Assembly: GCF_014084105.1 (NCBI RefSeq) | Contig: NZ_CP048289.1 | Coordinates: 7,573,922 to 7,637,921 of the forward strand | Source of the DNA: Streptacidiphilus sp. P02-A3a | GTDB lineage: Bacteria > Actinomycetota > Actinomycetes > Streptomycetales > Streptomycetaceae | Direction: 5' to 3' | DNA: 64,000 nucleotides | Shown: one piece after another, positions 47,488-58,129 of the stretch | Layout: every line of letters begins with the position of its first letter | Position numbering within the stretch: the stretch's first letter is position 1 | Position numbers and translations under genes: made by a program | Notes under the pieces: model-generated | The model's database searches: none | Seen by the model: only the letters and a program-made list of their open reading frames with translations | Told to the model about the DNA's origin: nothing

Positions 47488-48282
47488 TCAGATGCCGCGT
47501 CGGCGTGAGATCAGCACCGCGTGCCCGCACAGGAGCAGCAGCACCGGGGCGAGGATCAGCACCGCCAGTTCGATCGGCGACAGCGGGAGCGCACCGCGCA
47601 GCCCGCTGAGCGGCCCGTAGAACCAGGCGTGCCCGCTGTCGACCGGGAAGAGCCGCCACAGGCGGGCCAGGCCGAGCCTGCGGGCGGCGGGGCCACCGGT
47701 GAGCGCCGCGTGCCTGCGCAGCACGCTGAGCGCGGGCTCGACGAACACCGGCAGCACCACCAGCACCAGTAGTCCGGCGGCGGCGCTGCGCAGCAGGCCG
47801 GCCGCCATCAGCCCGATCCAGCCGCCGGCCACCACCAGCGCGGCGAAGCCGCCGAGGGCCGCCGGGAAGCGGCCGTGCAGCAGCTCGTGTTCGAATCCCC
47901 CGGCGCGACCGGCGAGGTGGAGCACCACACCGTCGGCGGCCAGTGTGGCCAGCGCGAGCAGGGCCGAGACGCAGCCGCTCAGCGTGAGCTTGGCGAACAG
48001 CAGTGCGACCCTCCGGCCGGGCCGGAGCAGCAGCGGGCGCAGCGCCGGGTAGCGGACCTCCTGCCCGTAGGACAGCGCCCCGAGCGCGCCCGCGCCGAGC
48101 GCGGCCAACGGCAGCGGCAGCAGCGGCACACCCGCGGTGAGCACCCGGACCGGCGCGGTCAGCACGCCCTCCCGGACGGTGGTCTCGGCCACCGCCGCGT
48201 CCAGCAGCAGCACGCCGAGCATGATCACCCAGGTGGACCTGACCCCGGTGAGCCGCCGCCATTCGTATCGCAGCACGTTCAC
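47488..48282 (-). CDS. ABC-2 type transporter permease
   Basis: 264 residues, with about six membrane helices: STWVIMLGVLLLDAAVA, PLLPLPLAALGAGALGAL, FAKLTLSGCVSALLALATL, FAALVVAGGWIGLMAAGLL, GLLVLVVLPVFVEPAL and IELAVLILAPVLLLLCGHAVL. It begins MNVLRYEWRRLTGVRSTW, like Streptomyces permeases next to whiH. The GTG at 48282 overlaps a TGA in the -1 frame of the ATPase gene (GTGA), implying translational coupling with an ATPase that should end there. The substrate is unknown. Confidence 0.8.
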   Translation of the reverse strand: MNVLRYEWRRLTGVRSTWVIMLGVLLLDAAVAETTVREGVLTAPVRVLTAGVPLLPLPLAALGAGALGALSYGQEVRYPALRPLLLRPGRRVALLFAKLTLSGCVSALLALATLAADGVVLHLAGRAGGFEHELLHGRFPAALGGFAALVVAGGWIGLMAAGLLRSAAAGLLVLVVLPVFVEPALSVLRRHAALTGGPAARRLGLARLWRLFPVDSGHAWFYGPLSGLRGALPLSPIELAVLILAPVLLLLCGHAVLISRRRGI

Positions 48283-49465
48283 GCGTCGCCTCCGGCCAAG
48301 CCGGAACTACCCGAGTCGGAACTACCCGAGTCGGAACTACCCGGGCCGGGCCGCCCGGAGTGCTGGGACACCAGCGGCGGGTGGGACGCCACCGAGGCGG
48401 TCACCGCCGTGCCCGGGGTGAGCACCACCACCGCTCGCCGAACCCGGCGGCCGGCTGCTCGACGGCGACCGGCACCGCCGCCTGGAGCGGCGGCGCGGGC
48501 GTAGGCGGCGGCTCCGGCACGGACTGCGGCTCCGGTGCGGACTGCGGCCCGGGCGGCGGCGCGGACAGGGTGAGCGGCGCCACCGGGGCCCGGGCGGGGC
48601 CGGGGCGGGTCACCACCTGGTCGGCGAGCTCGTGCAGCAGCACTCCGTGCCGGTAGGCCAGCTCCCCGATCTCGGTGCGGCTGGCCCCGCCCACCGCGAT
48701 CCTGGTGCCGCTCTCCCGGCGGACCTGGGCCCCGGCCCCGGTGAGCAGGTCCGCCAGCCGCCCCACCTGGGGCCCCGACACCGACACCTCGTCCTGCAGC
48801 CGGGTCCGCAGGAACTCGGTGACCGGCTGGTCGCCGAGCAGTCGGCCCTGCTCCACGGTGACCACCCGGTCGGCCAGCGCCGCCGCCTCCTGCGGGTTGC
48901 GCAGGGTGACCAGGACCGTCCCGCCTCCGGCAGCGAACGCCCTGAGCACCGCGTGGAACCACTCGGCGTTCTTCGGAGACAGCTCGTGCGTGGGTTCGTC
49001 CAGCAGCAGCGTCCCCGGATCGGCCAGCAGCGCCTCGGCCAGCGCCAGCCGCCGGTTCATGCCCGGCGAGAAGGTGCGCAGCCGGTCGTCGGCGGCCGGG
49101 GCCAGCCGGGTCTGCTCCAGCAGTTGGTCGGCGCGCCGATCGGTGACGCCGCTGGCGGCGGCGACCATGCGCAGGTGCGCCCGGGCCCGGCGGCCGGGGT
49201 GGCGCGGGCAGCGGTACTGCTCGGCCAGGACCGCCCCGACCTCGCGTTCGGGACGTCTGATCCGCCGGTACGGGCGGCCGTCGAACAGGGCGGCGCCCTG
49301 TCCGCGCTCCAGCCCGAGGGCCAGCAGCAGGGCCGTGGTCCGGCCGGACCCGACCGGCCCGAGCAGCGCCGTGACCTGACCCGCCCTGGCGTCGAAGGAG
49401 AGGTCGAGCAGCGCTGGGGGACGCCCCCGGCGATAGCTCTTGGTCAGTCCGATCGCCTGGAACAT
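48279..49465 (-). CDS. ABC transporter ATP-binding protein, degenerate, with probable C-terminal frameshift
   Basis: The frame from ATG 49465 gives 354 residues, ending at 48401. The Walker A is GPVGSGRTT (Lys replaced by Arg), the signature FSPGMNRRLALAEAL, Walker B TLLLDEPTHE, and the H-loop histidine is missing (VTLRNPQEAA). Such changes suggest weak or no ATPase activity. After a Pro/Ala linker the frame ends in an odd tail (ERWWCSPRARR). The -1 frame continues with strong GC3 bias from about 48430 (VVVLTPGTAVTASVASHPP) to a TGA at 48279 that overlaps the permease start. One missing G near 48421-48435 explains both. Three 15-bp repeats near the end (48302-48346) encode GSSDSGSSDS. Confidence 0.75.
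48302..48346. repeat. Three 15-bp tandem repeats at the end of the ATPase gene
   Basis: CGGAACTACCCGAGT at 48302-48316 and 48317-48331, with a variant at 48332-48346. The length is a multiple of three, so copy changes would keep the -1 reading frame of the ATPase tail. Confidence 0.85.
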
Positions 49466-49585
49466 GGAGCTTCACCTCGCGATGCCGGTGCCCTGTCACC
49501 CCCCGTAGCGAGCACCTTAGCCCGACTCGGTGACGTTGCGTGGCATTGGCGACACGGCGCGTTGACGCCGCTGGGGCCGACCCGG

Positions 49586-50335
49586 TCAGCCCGCCTCGGG
49601 ACGCAGCATCGGCGGGTTGAGCACGGTCGCTCCCCCGGCCCGGAACAGCTGGGCGGGACGGCCGCCCTGGCGGGTGGTGGTGCCACCGGCCGGAACCAGG
49701 AAACCCGGGGTCCCGGTGACCTTGCGGTGGAAGTTCCGCGGATCGAGGGCCACCCCCCAGACCGACTCGTAGACCCGGCGCAGCTCGCCGACCGTGAACT
49801 CCTCCGGGCAGAAGGCGGTGGCCAGCGAGGAGTACTCGATCTTGGAGCGGGCCCGTTCCACGCCCTCGGCGAGGATCCGGGTGTGGTCGAAGGCCAGTAG
49901 CAGCCCGTCGTCCTTGCCGCTGCCGAGCAGTTCCTCGACCGGGGCCCAGCGCGCGCTGCGGACGTCCCCGCCGGGGCGGGGGGTCGGCAGGTCGGGGGCG
50001 AGCGCCAGGTGGGCGACGCTCACCACCCGCATCCGGGGATCGCGCTGCGGGTCCCCGTAGGTCGCCAGCTGCTCCAGGTGCGCGCCCACGCCCGGCCCCT
50101 GCCCGGGCGCGCCGTGGGTGCGCAGGCCGGTCTCCTCGGCGAGCTCCCGCGCCGCCGCCTCGATCAGGCCCTCGTCGGGGCGGACGAAGCCGCCCGGGAG
50201 CGCCCAGAACCCCTGGAAGGGCGGCTCACCCCGGCGCACCATCAACGCGCAGAGGGCGTGATCACGGACGGTCAGCACCACCAGGTCAACCGTGACCGCG
50301 AACGGGGGGAAGGCCGACGGATCGTAACGCGACAT
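49586..50335 (-). CDS. NUDIX hydrolase with NrtR-like C-terminal winged helix
   Basis: 249 residues. The NUDIX box runs [14 protein letters not shown] then [10 protein letters not shown]. The C-terminal about 90 residues ([26 protein letters not shown] then [16 protein letters not shown]) match the winged helix of NrtR-type regulators, which bind ADP-ribose and control NAD genes, or of related NUDIX enzymes. No NAD operon is adjacent, so either a hydrolase or a regulator is possible. The start is the ATG at 50335, followed by [19 protein letters not shown]. Confidence 0.88.
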   Translation of the reverse strand: MSRYDPSAFPPFAVTVDLVVLTVRDHALCALMVRRGEPPFQGFWALPGGFVRPDEGLIEAAARELAEETGLRTHGAPGQGPGVGAHLEQLATYGDPQRDPRMRVVSVAHLALAPDLPTPRPGGDVRSARWAPVEELLGSGKDDGLLLAFDHTRILAEGVERARSKIEYSSLATAFCPEEFTVGELRRVYESVWGVALDPRNFHRKVTGTPGFLVPAGGTTTRQGGRPAQLFRAGGATVLNPPMLRPEAG

Positions 50336-50437
50336 GGGGGGATCATAGTCGTCGCAATGACGATAAACATCCCGTCGACGCCGCTCCCCGCGGATCCGCG
50401 CCGCCGTGGACGCCCCGCGCGGTCGCCGCCCCGGGGC

Positions 50438-51595
50438 TCACGCCCGGACCCGCTGGCCGCGCAGCACCCGTCTGCGCTCGACCGGACGTCTGGCCCGGCG
50501 CTGCCGGGCCCGCCGCTCGGCGCGCATGGTGGCGCACAGCGACCGGGGATCGGCCCCGCAGTTGACCGCCTCGTGCAGCAGCCGGGCGAAGGTGTACTCG
50601 GGATCCGCGACCAGCGCCCGGCCCAGGGCGATCCGGGCCGTCACCTGATCGCCCGTCACCCAGGCGGTCCAGCCGAGCAGCGAGAGCGGGGCCGCCGCGT
50701 GGCTGTCGAAGGGGACGGCGCAGCGCCTGGCCAGGAACCGCCACAGCCGCTGGGCGTGCTCGACGTCGGGCGGGTCCAGCCACTCGGCCGCCCGGTCCCG
50801 GGCCAGCCGGTCCTGCAGGCCGAGGATCAGTCGGGCGGCCTCGGCCTCGGGCAGTTCCGCGGCGCCGTCCCGGAACCGGCCGACCGCCGCGTCCACCAGC
50901 TCGGCGGTGCGCTCCCGGACGGCCTGCCGCCCGCCGCTCCGCAGCAGCTCCTGGACCAGTGCCGGAACCGCCTGTTCGAAGGCCAGCAACTGGCTCTCGG
51001 CGGTGGGCGTGCCCACCGGATCGAGCTCCCGCTGGAGCTCCCTGAGGCTGCCCCGTACCTGGATCCCGGCATAGGCGGCGGCCGCCGCCACCGTCGGCGT
51101 GCTGCCCGGCCGGTCGACCGGGGTACCGCCGGGATCGCAGCAGCCCGGGTCGCCGCAGCTGAAGGACCACCAGCGGCCGTCGGAGACGCACAGCGACTCG
51201 TGCACCGGGATGCCGACCGCGCCGAAGGCGGCGGTGAGCTGGGCGGCCAGCGGGCGCAGCTCCGCCACCACCGCGCGGCCGTCCCGGCCCGGGCCCGGAT
51301 CGCGGCAGAGGTAGAGGATCACCGCGTCCGGGCTGCGGTCGCGGTGCTCGGACAGCGCCACCAGGAACCGGGCCACCTCCTCGGCGGCGGCGGGCCAGGA
51401 GGCGGGGGCGGGGAGGTCGATCCGGACGGTGCCGCCCTGGCGGCGGTTCGGCCCCTGCAACCCCAGCGCGACCACGCTGTCGCTGGGGAAGAAGCCGAGC
51501 AGGTACGGGAGCGCGTCGACCATGTCGGCCGGGGTGCGCATCCGCACGACGGGGTTCTCGAAGGGGAAGGCCGCGGGGAGTGGGTGCTCGTTCAT
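50438..51595 (-). CDS. DUF4192 domain-containing protein
   Basis: 385 residues. The conserved opening [31 protein letters not shown] and later [16 protein letters not shown] plus [25 protein letters not shown] are DUF4192 hallmarks, a family confined mostly to actinobacteria. Function is unknown. The ATG at 51595 is taken because the upstream extension lacks conservation. A strongly basic C-terminus ([16 protein letters not shown]) could bind nucleic acid. It is divergent from the recQ gene by about 200 bp. Confidence 0.85.
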   Translation of the reverse strand: MNEHPLPAAFPFENPVVRMRTPADMVDALPYLLGFFPSDSVVALGLQGPNRRQGGTVRIDLPAPASWPAAAEEVARFLVALSEHRDRSPDAVILYLCRDPGPGRDGRAVVAELRPLAAQLTAAFGAVGIPVHESLCVSDGRWWSFSCGDPGCCDPGGTPVDRPGSTPTVAAAAAYAGIQVRGSLRELQRELDPVGTPTAESQLLAFEQAVPALVQELLRSGGRQAVRERTAELVDAAVGRFRDGAAELPEAEAARLILGLQDRLARDRAAEWLDPPDVEHAQRLWRFLARRCAVPFDSHAAAPLSLLGWTAWVTGDQVTARIALGRALVADPEYTFARLLHEAVNCGADPRSLCATMRAERRARQRRARRPVERRRVLRGQRVRA

Positions 51596-51801
51596 GGGTC
51601 GAGCATGTCCGCCCCGGGCAGGCCCGCGGCGCCACCGGCCGGGAATCTGTGGACAAGTGGCCGCTGTGGAGAACTCGCTCACCCGCAGGGGTGAACCGGC
51701 CGCCCGGCGCCCCGCTCTCGGACGGCCCCGCCCCGGGCCGACGAGGTCCGCCGGTGGACGCCGTTCGCCGATTGTCAGTCCGACCGGCTATCAATGAGGG
51801 C

Positions 51802-54000
51802 ATGGACCCGACCCGCAGCGCAGTCATCGACCTGGCCGACCGGGACGCCGTGCACGCGCGCGCCGACGCCGTGCTCCGCGAGCTCGCCGGTGGTGACGCC
51901 CGCCTGCGCGACGACCAGTGGCGCGCCATCGAGGCGCTGGTGGTCGACCGCCGCCGGGCGCTGGTGGTGCAGCGCACCGGCTGGGGCAAGTCCGCCGTGT
52001 ACTTCGTGGCGACCGCGCTGCTGCGGGCCGCCGGGGCCGGGCCGACGGTGATCGTCTCGCCGCTGCTGGCGCTGATGCGCAACCAGATCGACTCCGCCGC
52101 CCGGGCCGGGATCACCGCCAGGACCATCAACTCCGCCAACGCCGACGAGTGGGAGTCGGTACAGGCCGAGGTGGCCGCCGGGGCGGTGGACGTGCTGCTG
52201 GTCAGCCCGGAGCGGCTGAACAACCCCGACTTCCGGGACCAGGTGCTGCCCCGGCTGGCCGCCTCCACCGGGCTGCTGGTGGTCGACGAGGCCCACTGCA
52301 TCTCCGACTGGGGCCACGACTTCCGGCCCGACTACCGCCGGCTGCGCTCCATGCTGGCGGAGCTGGCGCCCGGCGTCCCGGTGCTGGCGACCACCGCCAC
52401 CGCCAACACCCGGGTCACCGCGGACGTCGCCGAGCAGCTTGGCACCGGCGGCACCGAGGCGCTGGTGCTGCGCGGGCCACTGGACCGGGAGAGCCTGAAG
52501 CTGGGCGTGCTGCGCCTCGGCGACCCGGCGCAGCGGCTGGCCTGGCTGGCCGACCGGCTCAGCGAACTGCCCGGCTCCGGCATCGTCTACACGCTCACCA
52601 TCGCCGCCGCCGAGGAGGTCACCGCGTTCCTGCGGCAGCGCGGCTTCGCGGTGGCCTCCTACTCGGGCCGCACCGAGGACGTCGACCGTCGCGCCGCCGA
52701 GGCCGACTTGCTCGCCAACCGGGTGAAGGCGCTGGTCGCGACGTCCGCCCTGGGCATGGGCTTCGACAAGCCCGATCTGGGCTTCGTGGTGCACCTTGGC
52801 TCGCCGCAGTCCCCGATCGCCTACTACCAGCAGGTGGGGCGTGCCGGGCGCGGCATCAAGCAGGCCGAGGCGCTGCTGCTGCCCGGGCCCGAGGACCAGG
52901 CCATCTGGCGCTACTTCGCCTCGCTCGCCTTCCCGCCGGAGGAGCAGGTGCGGATCACCCTGGCCGTGCTGGGCGCGCACACCGACGCCGACGGCCAGCC
53001 GCTGCCGCTGTCCACGCAGGCCCTGGAGGCCCGGGTGGACCTGCGCCGCACCAGGCTGGAGACGATGCTCAAGGTGCTGGACGTGGACGGCGCGGTGAAG
53101 CGGGTGCGCGGCGGCTGGATCGCCACCGGCCGCCCCTGGGCCTACGACGCCGCCCGCTACGCGCGGGTCGCCGAGACCCGTGCGGCCGAGCAGCGCTCGA
53201 TGCTGGAGTACGCCGCCACCGAGGGGTGCCGGATGGAGTTCCTGCGCCGCCAGCTGGACGACGAGCAGGCCGGGCCCTGCGGCCGCTGCGACAACTGCAC
53301 CGGTGAGGGCCACTCCGCCGGTGCCTCGGCCGAGGCGCTGACGGCGGCCCGGGCCGCCCTGGGCCGCCCCGGCATCGAGATCGAGCCCCGCCGCCAGTGG
53401 CCGACGGCCCTGGCCGCCGCCGGGGTGGACCTGAAGGGCCGGATCCCGCCGACCGAGCAGGCGGCGCCCGGGCGGGCGCTCGGGCGGCTGTCCGACATCG
53501 GCTGGGGCACCCGGCTGCGGACGCTGCTGGCTCCGGACGCCCCGGACGCGCCGGTCCCGGCCGAGGTGCTGGACGCGGTGGTCGCGGTGCTCGCGGACTG
53601 GGCGCGCGGTCCCGGCGGCTGGGCCGGCGGCGACGCCGACGCCCCCGCCCGTCCCGCCGGGGTGGTGACCGTGGCCTCGCGCACCCGGCCGCAGCTGGTG
53701 GAGAGCCTGGGCGCGGGGATCGCCCGGGTCGGCCGGCTGCCGCTGCTCGGCCGGGTGGAGTACACCTCGGGCGAGCCCGCGCGCGGCTCGCGCAGCAACG
53801 GCGCGCAGCGGCTGCGGGGGCTGCACGGCGCCTTCGCGGTGCCGGAGGCACTGGCCACGGCGCTGTCCGCAGCGGAGGGGCCGGTGCTGCTGGTCGACGA
53901 CAGCGTGGACTCCGGCTGGACGATCGCGGTCACCGCCAGGCTGCTGCGCCGCGCCGGGGCCCGGGGAGTACTGCCGCTGGTCCTGGCGCAGCAGAGCTGA
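51802..54000 (+). CDS. RecQ-family ATP-dependent DNA helicase with phosphoribosyltransferase-like C-terminus
   Basis: 732 residues, the ATG preceded by TGAGGGC. Helicase motifs: [12 protein letters not shown] (I), [18 protein letters not shown] (II), [10 protein letters not shown] (III), [19 protein letters not shown] (V) and [11 protein letters not shown] (VI). A zinc-binding Cys set follows: [20 protein letters not shown] and CDNC. The last about 200 residues are not the usual RQC/HRDC; they end in [20 protein letters not shown], the PRPP-binding loop of type I phosphoribosyltransferases (ComF-like). This fusion occurs in actinobacterial RecQ-like proteins. The helicase unwinds DNA 3' to 5' in repair; the role of the tail is unknown. 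Confidence 0.9.
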   Translation: MDPTRSAVIDLADRDAVHARADAVLRELAGGDARLRDDQWRAIEALVVDRRRALVVQRTGWGKSAVYFVATALLRAAGAGPTVIVSPLLALMRNQIDSAARAGITARTINSANADEWESVQAEVAAGAVDVLLVSPERLNNPDFRDQVLPRLAASTGLLVVDEAHCISDWGHDFRPDYRRLRSMLAELAPGVPVLATTATANTRVTADVAEQLGTGGTEALVLRGPLDRESLKLGVLRLGDPAQRLAWLADRLSELPGSGIVYTLTIAAAEEVTAFLRQRGFAVASYSGRTEDVDRRAAEADLLANRVKALVATSALGMGFDKPDLGFVVHLGSPQSPIAYYQQVGRAGRGIKQAEALLLPGPEDQAIWRYFASLAFPPEEQVRITLAVLGAHTDADGQPLPLSTQALEARVDLRRTRLETMLKVLDVDGAVKRVRGGWIATGRPWAYDAARYARVAETRAAEQRSMLEYAATEGCRMEFLRRQLDDEQAGPCGRCDNCTGEGHSAGASAEALTAARAALGRPGIEIEPRRQWPTALAAAGVDLKGRIPPTEQAAPGRALGRLSDIGWGTRLRTLLAPDAPDAPVPAEVLDAVVAVLADWARGPGGWAGGDADAPARPAGVVTVASRTRPQLVESLGAGIARVGRLPLLGRVEYTSGEPARGSRSNGAQRLRGLHGAFAVPEALATALSAAEGPVLLVDDSVDSGWTIAVTARLLRRAGARGVLPLVLAQQS

Positions 54001-54224
54001 CCGCCGCGGGCCGGGCGCGGACCGGGGTCGGGAGCGCCTGCGAGCGCATGATCGAAAACAGTGCTGGAATATAAGCGACAAAGCATTTCATCGAGGGTGA
54101 AACCGGCGGAGCCGCCGTTGCCGCATCCCGGCCCGGACGTGAGAATTGGGCCGTGTTCCGGCGGTGCCGACCGCTCTGTCCGGACATGGAGGTGCCCTGC
54201 ACGGGTACGGGGAAAGGAGTGGCC

Positions 54225-54845
54225 TTGAGCATGGACTCCGCCGCCCTGGGATCCACGGTGATGAACCGGTCCCTCAGCCCGTCCAGCTGGAGCGAGGCCT
54301 GTCCCCCGTTGCCCCGCGACCCCAGATCCCTGGTCACCGACCTGCACCGGGTGCACCGCCCGGCGCCGGGCACGGCCGTCGTCGGCGTGCTCGACCAGGT
54401 CGGCCGGGTCACCGCCGGGGCCTCGTTCGCCGTCGCGGCCACCGCCCAGCGCCCCGGTGGCGGGGACGGCTGGCAGTACCGCAACGCCATCCTGGCCCAC
54501 CTGCGCCGGATCATCCCGCACGATCTGCGGCGCACCAGTCCGGTACGGACCGCGGTGCTGATGCTCTGCCGCCGCGGCGGGCATGCCTGGACGGCGGACG
54601 ACGGCGCCTGGATGTGGGCGCTGCAGGACGCCAGCACCCTGCACGGCCTGCGCTGCGGCGCCTACCTCACGCTCTCCGACGACGGCTGGCAGGTCCTCGG
54701 CGACAGCCGCCGGGGCCGGACCCCGCACAGCGGCTCCTGGGCGCAGGGAACCGTACGGTCCGTCAGCTCACTGCCCGTCCGGGCTCTGATGGAGCCCGTC
54801 CGGGTATGCGAGAGCCAGAGCACGGCGCGAGCCGGAAGCCTCTGA
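54225..54845 (+). CDS. Uncharacterised protein, 206 aa
   Basis: Not recognised as a named family. The TTG at 54225 has AAAGGAG five bases upstream; an ATG lies two codons later. The protein is soluble, with RDPRSLVTDLHRVHRPAPGTAVVGVLDQVG, YRNAILAHLRRIIPHDLRR, and a region TAVLMLCRRGGHAWTADDGAWMWALQDAS followed by GAYLTLSDDGWQVL. The motif of repeated Trp and GDG-like turns could suit a beta-rich domain. GC3 is high throughout, supporting coding. It is convergent with the next gene; a hairpin lies between them. Confidence 0.7.
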   Translation: MSMDSAALGSTVMNRSLSPSSWSEACPPLPRDPRSLVTDLHRVHRPAPGTAVVGVLDQVGRVTAGASFAVAATAQRPGGGDGWQYRNAILAHLRRIIPHDLRRTSPVRTAVLMLCRRGGHAWTADDGAWMWALQDASTLHGLRCGAYLTLSDDGWQVLGDSRRGRTPHSGSWAQGTVRSVSSLPVRALMEPVRVCESQSTARAGSL

Positions 54846-54865
54846 GCCGGCTCCGACCGGTCGGC

Positions 54866-54887
54866 AGCGGTCCCCGGTGGGACCGCT
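54866..54887. terminator. Hairpin between two uncharacterised convergent genes
   Basis: AGCGGTCCC-CGGT-GGGACCGCT, perfect 9-bp arms, overlapping the stop codon of the leftward gene. Confidence 0.65.
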
Positions 54888-55500
54888 ACCGGGTGCCGCC
54901 GCAGACCACGAGCAGGCTGTCGGCGTGTCCGCGCGCGGTCGCCACGGCCTGCTCGACGGCCGCCGGAGCGCCGCCGTTCACGACCAGCAGGACGACCTCG
55001 CGGCGGACCGGACGGCAGGCGGTGACGTCGGCGTAGAAGACGTCCTGGGCCTCGTCCAGCTGAGCCCAGTAGCGCTCGGCGCCGAAGGACTCCTCGTGCC
55101 GCTGCCACGGGTGCGGCCCACCGGTGGTGAGCACCAGGATCTGCCCGGGCGCACGACCGGTGTCCAGCAGCTCGTCGAGGACCTCGTCCGCCCGGTCGAG
55201 GGCGGCGTCCGGGCCGACCTCGATCCGCTGGACCTCGATCTCCGGGGTGACGGGTGCAGCCGGGCGGCGGGGCGCCGGACCCGGCTTGGGGACGATCCGC
55301 GCCGGCCCGGAGTCGGGACGACGGACCGGCGGTCCCGGACGCGGGACCGGGCGCGGAGTGTTGGCAGAACTGAGGGTGGGTGCGACGGGTGAAAGGGAAG
55401 GCGAAGTGCGGGCTGACGTGTCCGTCTCGTCGTTGGACGGTACGAGCGGGCCCGGGGCGGTCTTGTGGATCTCCAGCTCCTCGGCAGAATCTGGCGGCAC
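54886..55500 (-). CDS. Uncharacterised protein, about 204 aa
   Basis: No named family recognised. From the GTG at 55500: MPPDSAEELEIHKTAPGPLV, a Pro/Arg-rich linker of about 60 residues (PRPVPRPGPPVRRPDSGP), then a folded C-terminal part: EIEVQRIEVGPDAALDRADE, ILVLTTGGPHPWQRHEESF, and REVVLLVVNGGAPAAVEQ ending LLVVCGGTR. The alternating hydrophobic strands and glycine turns look like a Rossmann-like alpha/beta domain. The start lacks a clear ribosome binding site, and the frame stays open upstream. It lies 180 bp downstream of rnhB on the same strand. Confidence 0.6.
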   Translation of the reverse strand: MPPDSAEELEIHKTAPGPLVPSNDETDTSARTSPSLSPVAPTLSSANTPRPVPRPGPPVRRPDSGPARIVPKPGPAPRRPAAPVTPEIEVQRIEVGPDAALDRADEVLDELLDTGRAPGQILVLTTGGPHPWQRHEESFGAERYWAQLDEAQDVFYADVTACRPVRREVVLLVVNGGAPAAVEQAVATARGHADSLLVVCGGTR

Positions 55501-55679
55501 ACCGGATGGCGTCGCACAGCGCCCAGAGCTTACTCGCTGCTGTGGAACGGCCGGTAGGGGGGCGGCCGGTACGTTGGCCTGGCCTGCGGGAAGGCCCGCT
55601 ACGGGAGCGCTAACGACTGGGGAACGGACCGCGAACGGAGCGTGCCCGAAGCGCTCCCCGGGCCTGTTCGGACGGGCCG

Positions 55680-56360
55680 TCAGAATCCCAGCGACAGCTG
55701 CTCGGAGCCGTCCGCGCCGCGGCTGGTCTTCAGGTGCCGCCAGGCCGGGAGGTCGTCCAGGTAGGCCCAGGACAGCCGGTGGTGCGGCGTCGGCCCGAGC
55801 CGCTCCAGCGCCTCGCGGTGCACCGGGGAGGGGTATCCGGCGTTCGCCTCGAAGGCGAACGCCGGATGGCCCGCGCCGAGTTCGGCCATCATCGCGTCCC
55901 GCCGGACCTTGGCGATCACCGAGGCGGCGGCGACGCAGACACAGGACTGGTCGCCCTTGATCACGGTACGCACCTGCCACGGACCGCCGAGGTAGTCGTG
56001 CTTGCCGTCGAGGATCACCGCGTCCGGGCGCACCGGCAGCGCCTCCAGCGCGCGCACCGCGGCGACCCGCAGCGCCGCCGTCATCCCGAGCTCGTCGCAC
56101 TCCAGCGGCGAGGCGTGACCGAGGGCGTAGGCCGTGGTCCAGCCCTCAAGGAGCGGGGCCAGCTCGGTGCGGCGGCGCGGCGAGAGCAGCTTGGAGTCGG
56201 TCAGCCCCTCCGGGGCCCGACGCAGCCCGGTGACGGCGGCGCACACGGTGACCGGACCGGCCCAGGCGCCCCGGCCGACCTCGTCCACTCCGGCGACCAC
56301 CTCGGCTCCGGCCTTGCGGAGCGCGCGTTCGACGCGGTGGCTGGGGGGCGTGATCGGCAT
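55680..56360 (-). CDS. rnhB: Ribonuclease HII
   Basis: 226 residues. The active-site opening [17 protein letters not shown] carries the first Asp-Glu pair; further acidic residues are in [15 protein letters not shown] and [16 protein letters not shown]. RNase HII cuts the RNA strand at RNA-DNA junctions and removes misincorporated ribonucleotides. The ATG at 56360 begins [18 protein letters not shown]; the mRNA may be leaderless because no Shine-Dalgarno is visible. Confidence 0.95.
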   Translation of the reverse strand: MPITPPSHRVERALRKAGAEVVAGVDEVGRGAWAGPVTVCAAVTGLRRAPEGLTDSKLLSPRRRTELAPLLEGWTTAYALGHASPLECDELGMTAALRVAAVRALEALPVRPDAVILDGKHDYLGGPWQVRTVIKGDQSCVCVAAASVIAKVRRDAMMAELGAGHPAFAFEANAGYPSPVHREALERLGPTPHHRLSWAYLDDLPAWRHLKTSRGADGSEQLSLGF

Positions 56361-56523
56361 GCCGTCAAGGGTACGCGGGACACGGTCCGGCCCGTTCCCG
56401 GCTACCGGGACCGGCCCGGGGGCCCGGCGGTGGCCGACGCTCAACGGGTCCGGATCCGACCGGCCGCGTAGGCTTGTGGGTGAGCGAAGAGCCCTGCTCA
56501 GCTCCCATCCCCTGGGGATCGCC

Positions 56524-58080
56524 GTGGCCAGATCCGCAATCGTCGACAGACCCGCCCCGGCCAGGGCACGCCGGGGCCAGCACCCGGCCATCGCGCTGAC
56601 CGTGATCGCCACCACGCAGCTGATGGTGGTGCTCGACGTCACCATCGTGAACATCGCGCTGCCGCACATCGCCACCGCGCTGCGGCTGTCGACCACCAAC
56701 CTCTCCTGGGTGATCAACGCCTACGCGCTCACCTTCGGCGGCCTGCTGCTGCTCGGCGGCCGGATCGGCGACATCATGGGCCGACGCTCCACGCTGATCT
56801 GCGGGGTGCTGCTGTTCTGTCTCGCCTCGCTGCTCGGCGGCCTGGCCACGGCCTCCTGGATGCTGCTCGGGGCGCGCGCCCTGCAGGGCATCGGCGCGGC
56901 CGTCGCCTCCCCCACCGCGCTCGCCCTGATCACCACCAACTTCCCCGAGGGCCCGGCGCGCAACCGGGCGTTCGGCGTCTTCTCGTCAGTGGCCGGCGCG
57001 GGCGGCGCGATCGGACTGCTGGCCGGCGGCATGCTCACCTCCTGGCTGTCCTGGCGCTGGGTGCTGTTCGTCAACGTGCCCATCGGCATCGGCATCGCGC
57101 TGCTGGCACCGCTCTACATCAACGACTCCGAACGCAGCCCCGGCCATTTCGACCTGCCCGGCGCGATCACCGGCACCGGCGGCATGGTCTCGCTGGTGTA
57201 CGCCTTCATCCGGGCGTCCGAGTCCAGTTGGACCGACGACTGGACGCTGGGCGCCTTCGCGCTGGCCGTACTGCTGCTCGGCGCCTTCCTGCGGATCGAG
57301 TCGCGCTCGGTGCAGCCGATCACGCCGCTGCACATGTTCCGCAGCCGGAACCGCTCGGGCAGTTACGGCATGATGCTGTGCCTGGCCGCCGCGCTGTTCG
57401 GGATCTTCTTCTTCATCACCCTGTTCGTCCAGGACATCCTCGGCTTCAGCCCGCTGCGGGCGGGCGTCGCCTTCCTGCCGATCAGCGCCGCGATCATCGT
57501 CGCCGCCCAGATCTCGGCCCGGCTGCAGATCCGGATCGGACCGAAGCCGTTCATGGTCACCGGTTCGCTGCTGGTGACCGGGGCCGTGGCCTGGCTGACC
57601 CTGATCGACGTCCACACCAGCTATCTCGGCGGGGTGCTCGGCCCCACCGTGATGTTCGGCTTCGGCATGGGCAGCATCTTCGTGCCGATCCTGCTCACGG
57701 CGGTCTCCGGGGTCGCCGCGCACGAGAGCGGATCGGCCTCCGGGCTGCTGAACACCATGCAGCAGGTGGGCGGTTCGCTGGGGCTCTCGATCCTGGTCAC
57801 CGTCTACGGCACGGCGAGCCGGAACGAGGCCAAGCAGCAGACCACCCAGTTCCTGGCGCACGCCACCGCACCGCAGGCCGCCGCCTTCAGACGCACCGGC
57901 CAGTTGCCCGCGCCGTACGCCGCCCAGGTGCTCGCGCACGGCATCGCCAGCGCGTTCGAGATGGGCCTGGCCTTCGCGGTGGTGGCGGCGCTGCTCGCGA
58001 TCTTCGTGATCCGGCCACGGCGGGCCGCGGCGACCGGACCGGCCTCCGCCCGCCAGGACCCGCCACCGCCGACCGGCTGA
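56524..58080 (+). CDS. DHA2 (EmrB/QacA) family MFS exporter
   Basis: 518 residues, about 14 membrane helices. Motifs: [52 protein letters not shown]. The GTG at 56524 follows GGGGATCGCC. It is divergent from rnhB, and no regulator lies next to it. It probably exports a drug or metabolite with a proton antiport mechanism; the substrate is unknown. Confidence 0.9.
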   Translation: MARSAIVDRPAPARARRGQHPAIALTVIATTQLMVVLDVTIVNIALPHIATALRLSTTNLSWVINAYALTFGGLLLLGGRIGDIMGRRSTLICGVLLFCLASLLGGLATASWMLLGARALQGIGAAVASPTALALITTNFPEGPARNRAFGVFSSVAGAGGAIGLLAGGMLTSWLSWRWVLFVNVPIGIGIALLAPLYINDSERSPGHFDLPGAITGTGGMVSLVYAFIRASESSWTDDWTLGAFALAVLLLGAFLRIESRSVQPITPLHMFRSRNRSGSYGMMLCLAAALFGIFFFITLFVQDILGFSPLRAGVAFLPISAAIIVAAQISARLQIRIGPKPFMVTGSLLVTGAVAWLTLIDVHTSYLGGVLGPTVMFGFGMGSIFVPILLTAVSGVAAHESGSASGLLNTMQQVGGSLGLSILVTVYGTASRNEAKQQTTQFLAHATAPQAAAFRRTGQLPAPYAAQVLAHGIASAFEMGLAFAVVAALLAIFVIRPRRAAATGPASARQDPPPPTG

Positions 58081-58129
58081 CCCCCCGACGCCGCGACGCC
58101 GCTCCGCACCGTCCGGCCACCCGCGCGGC

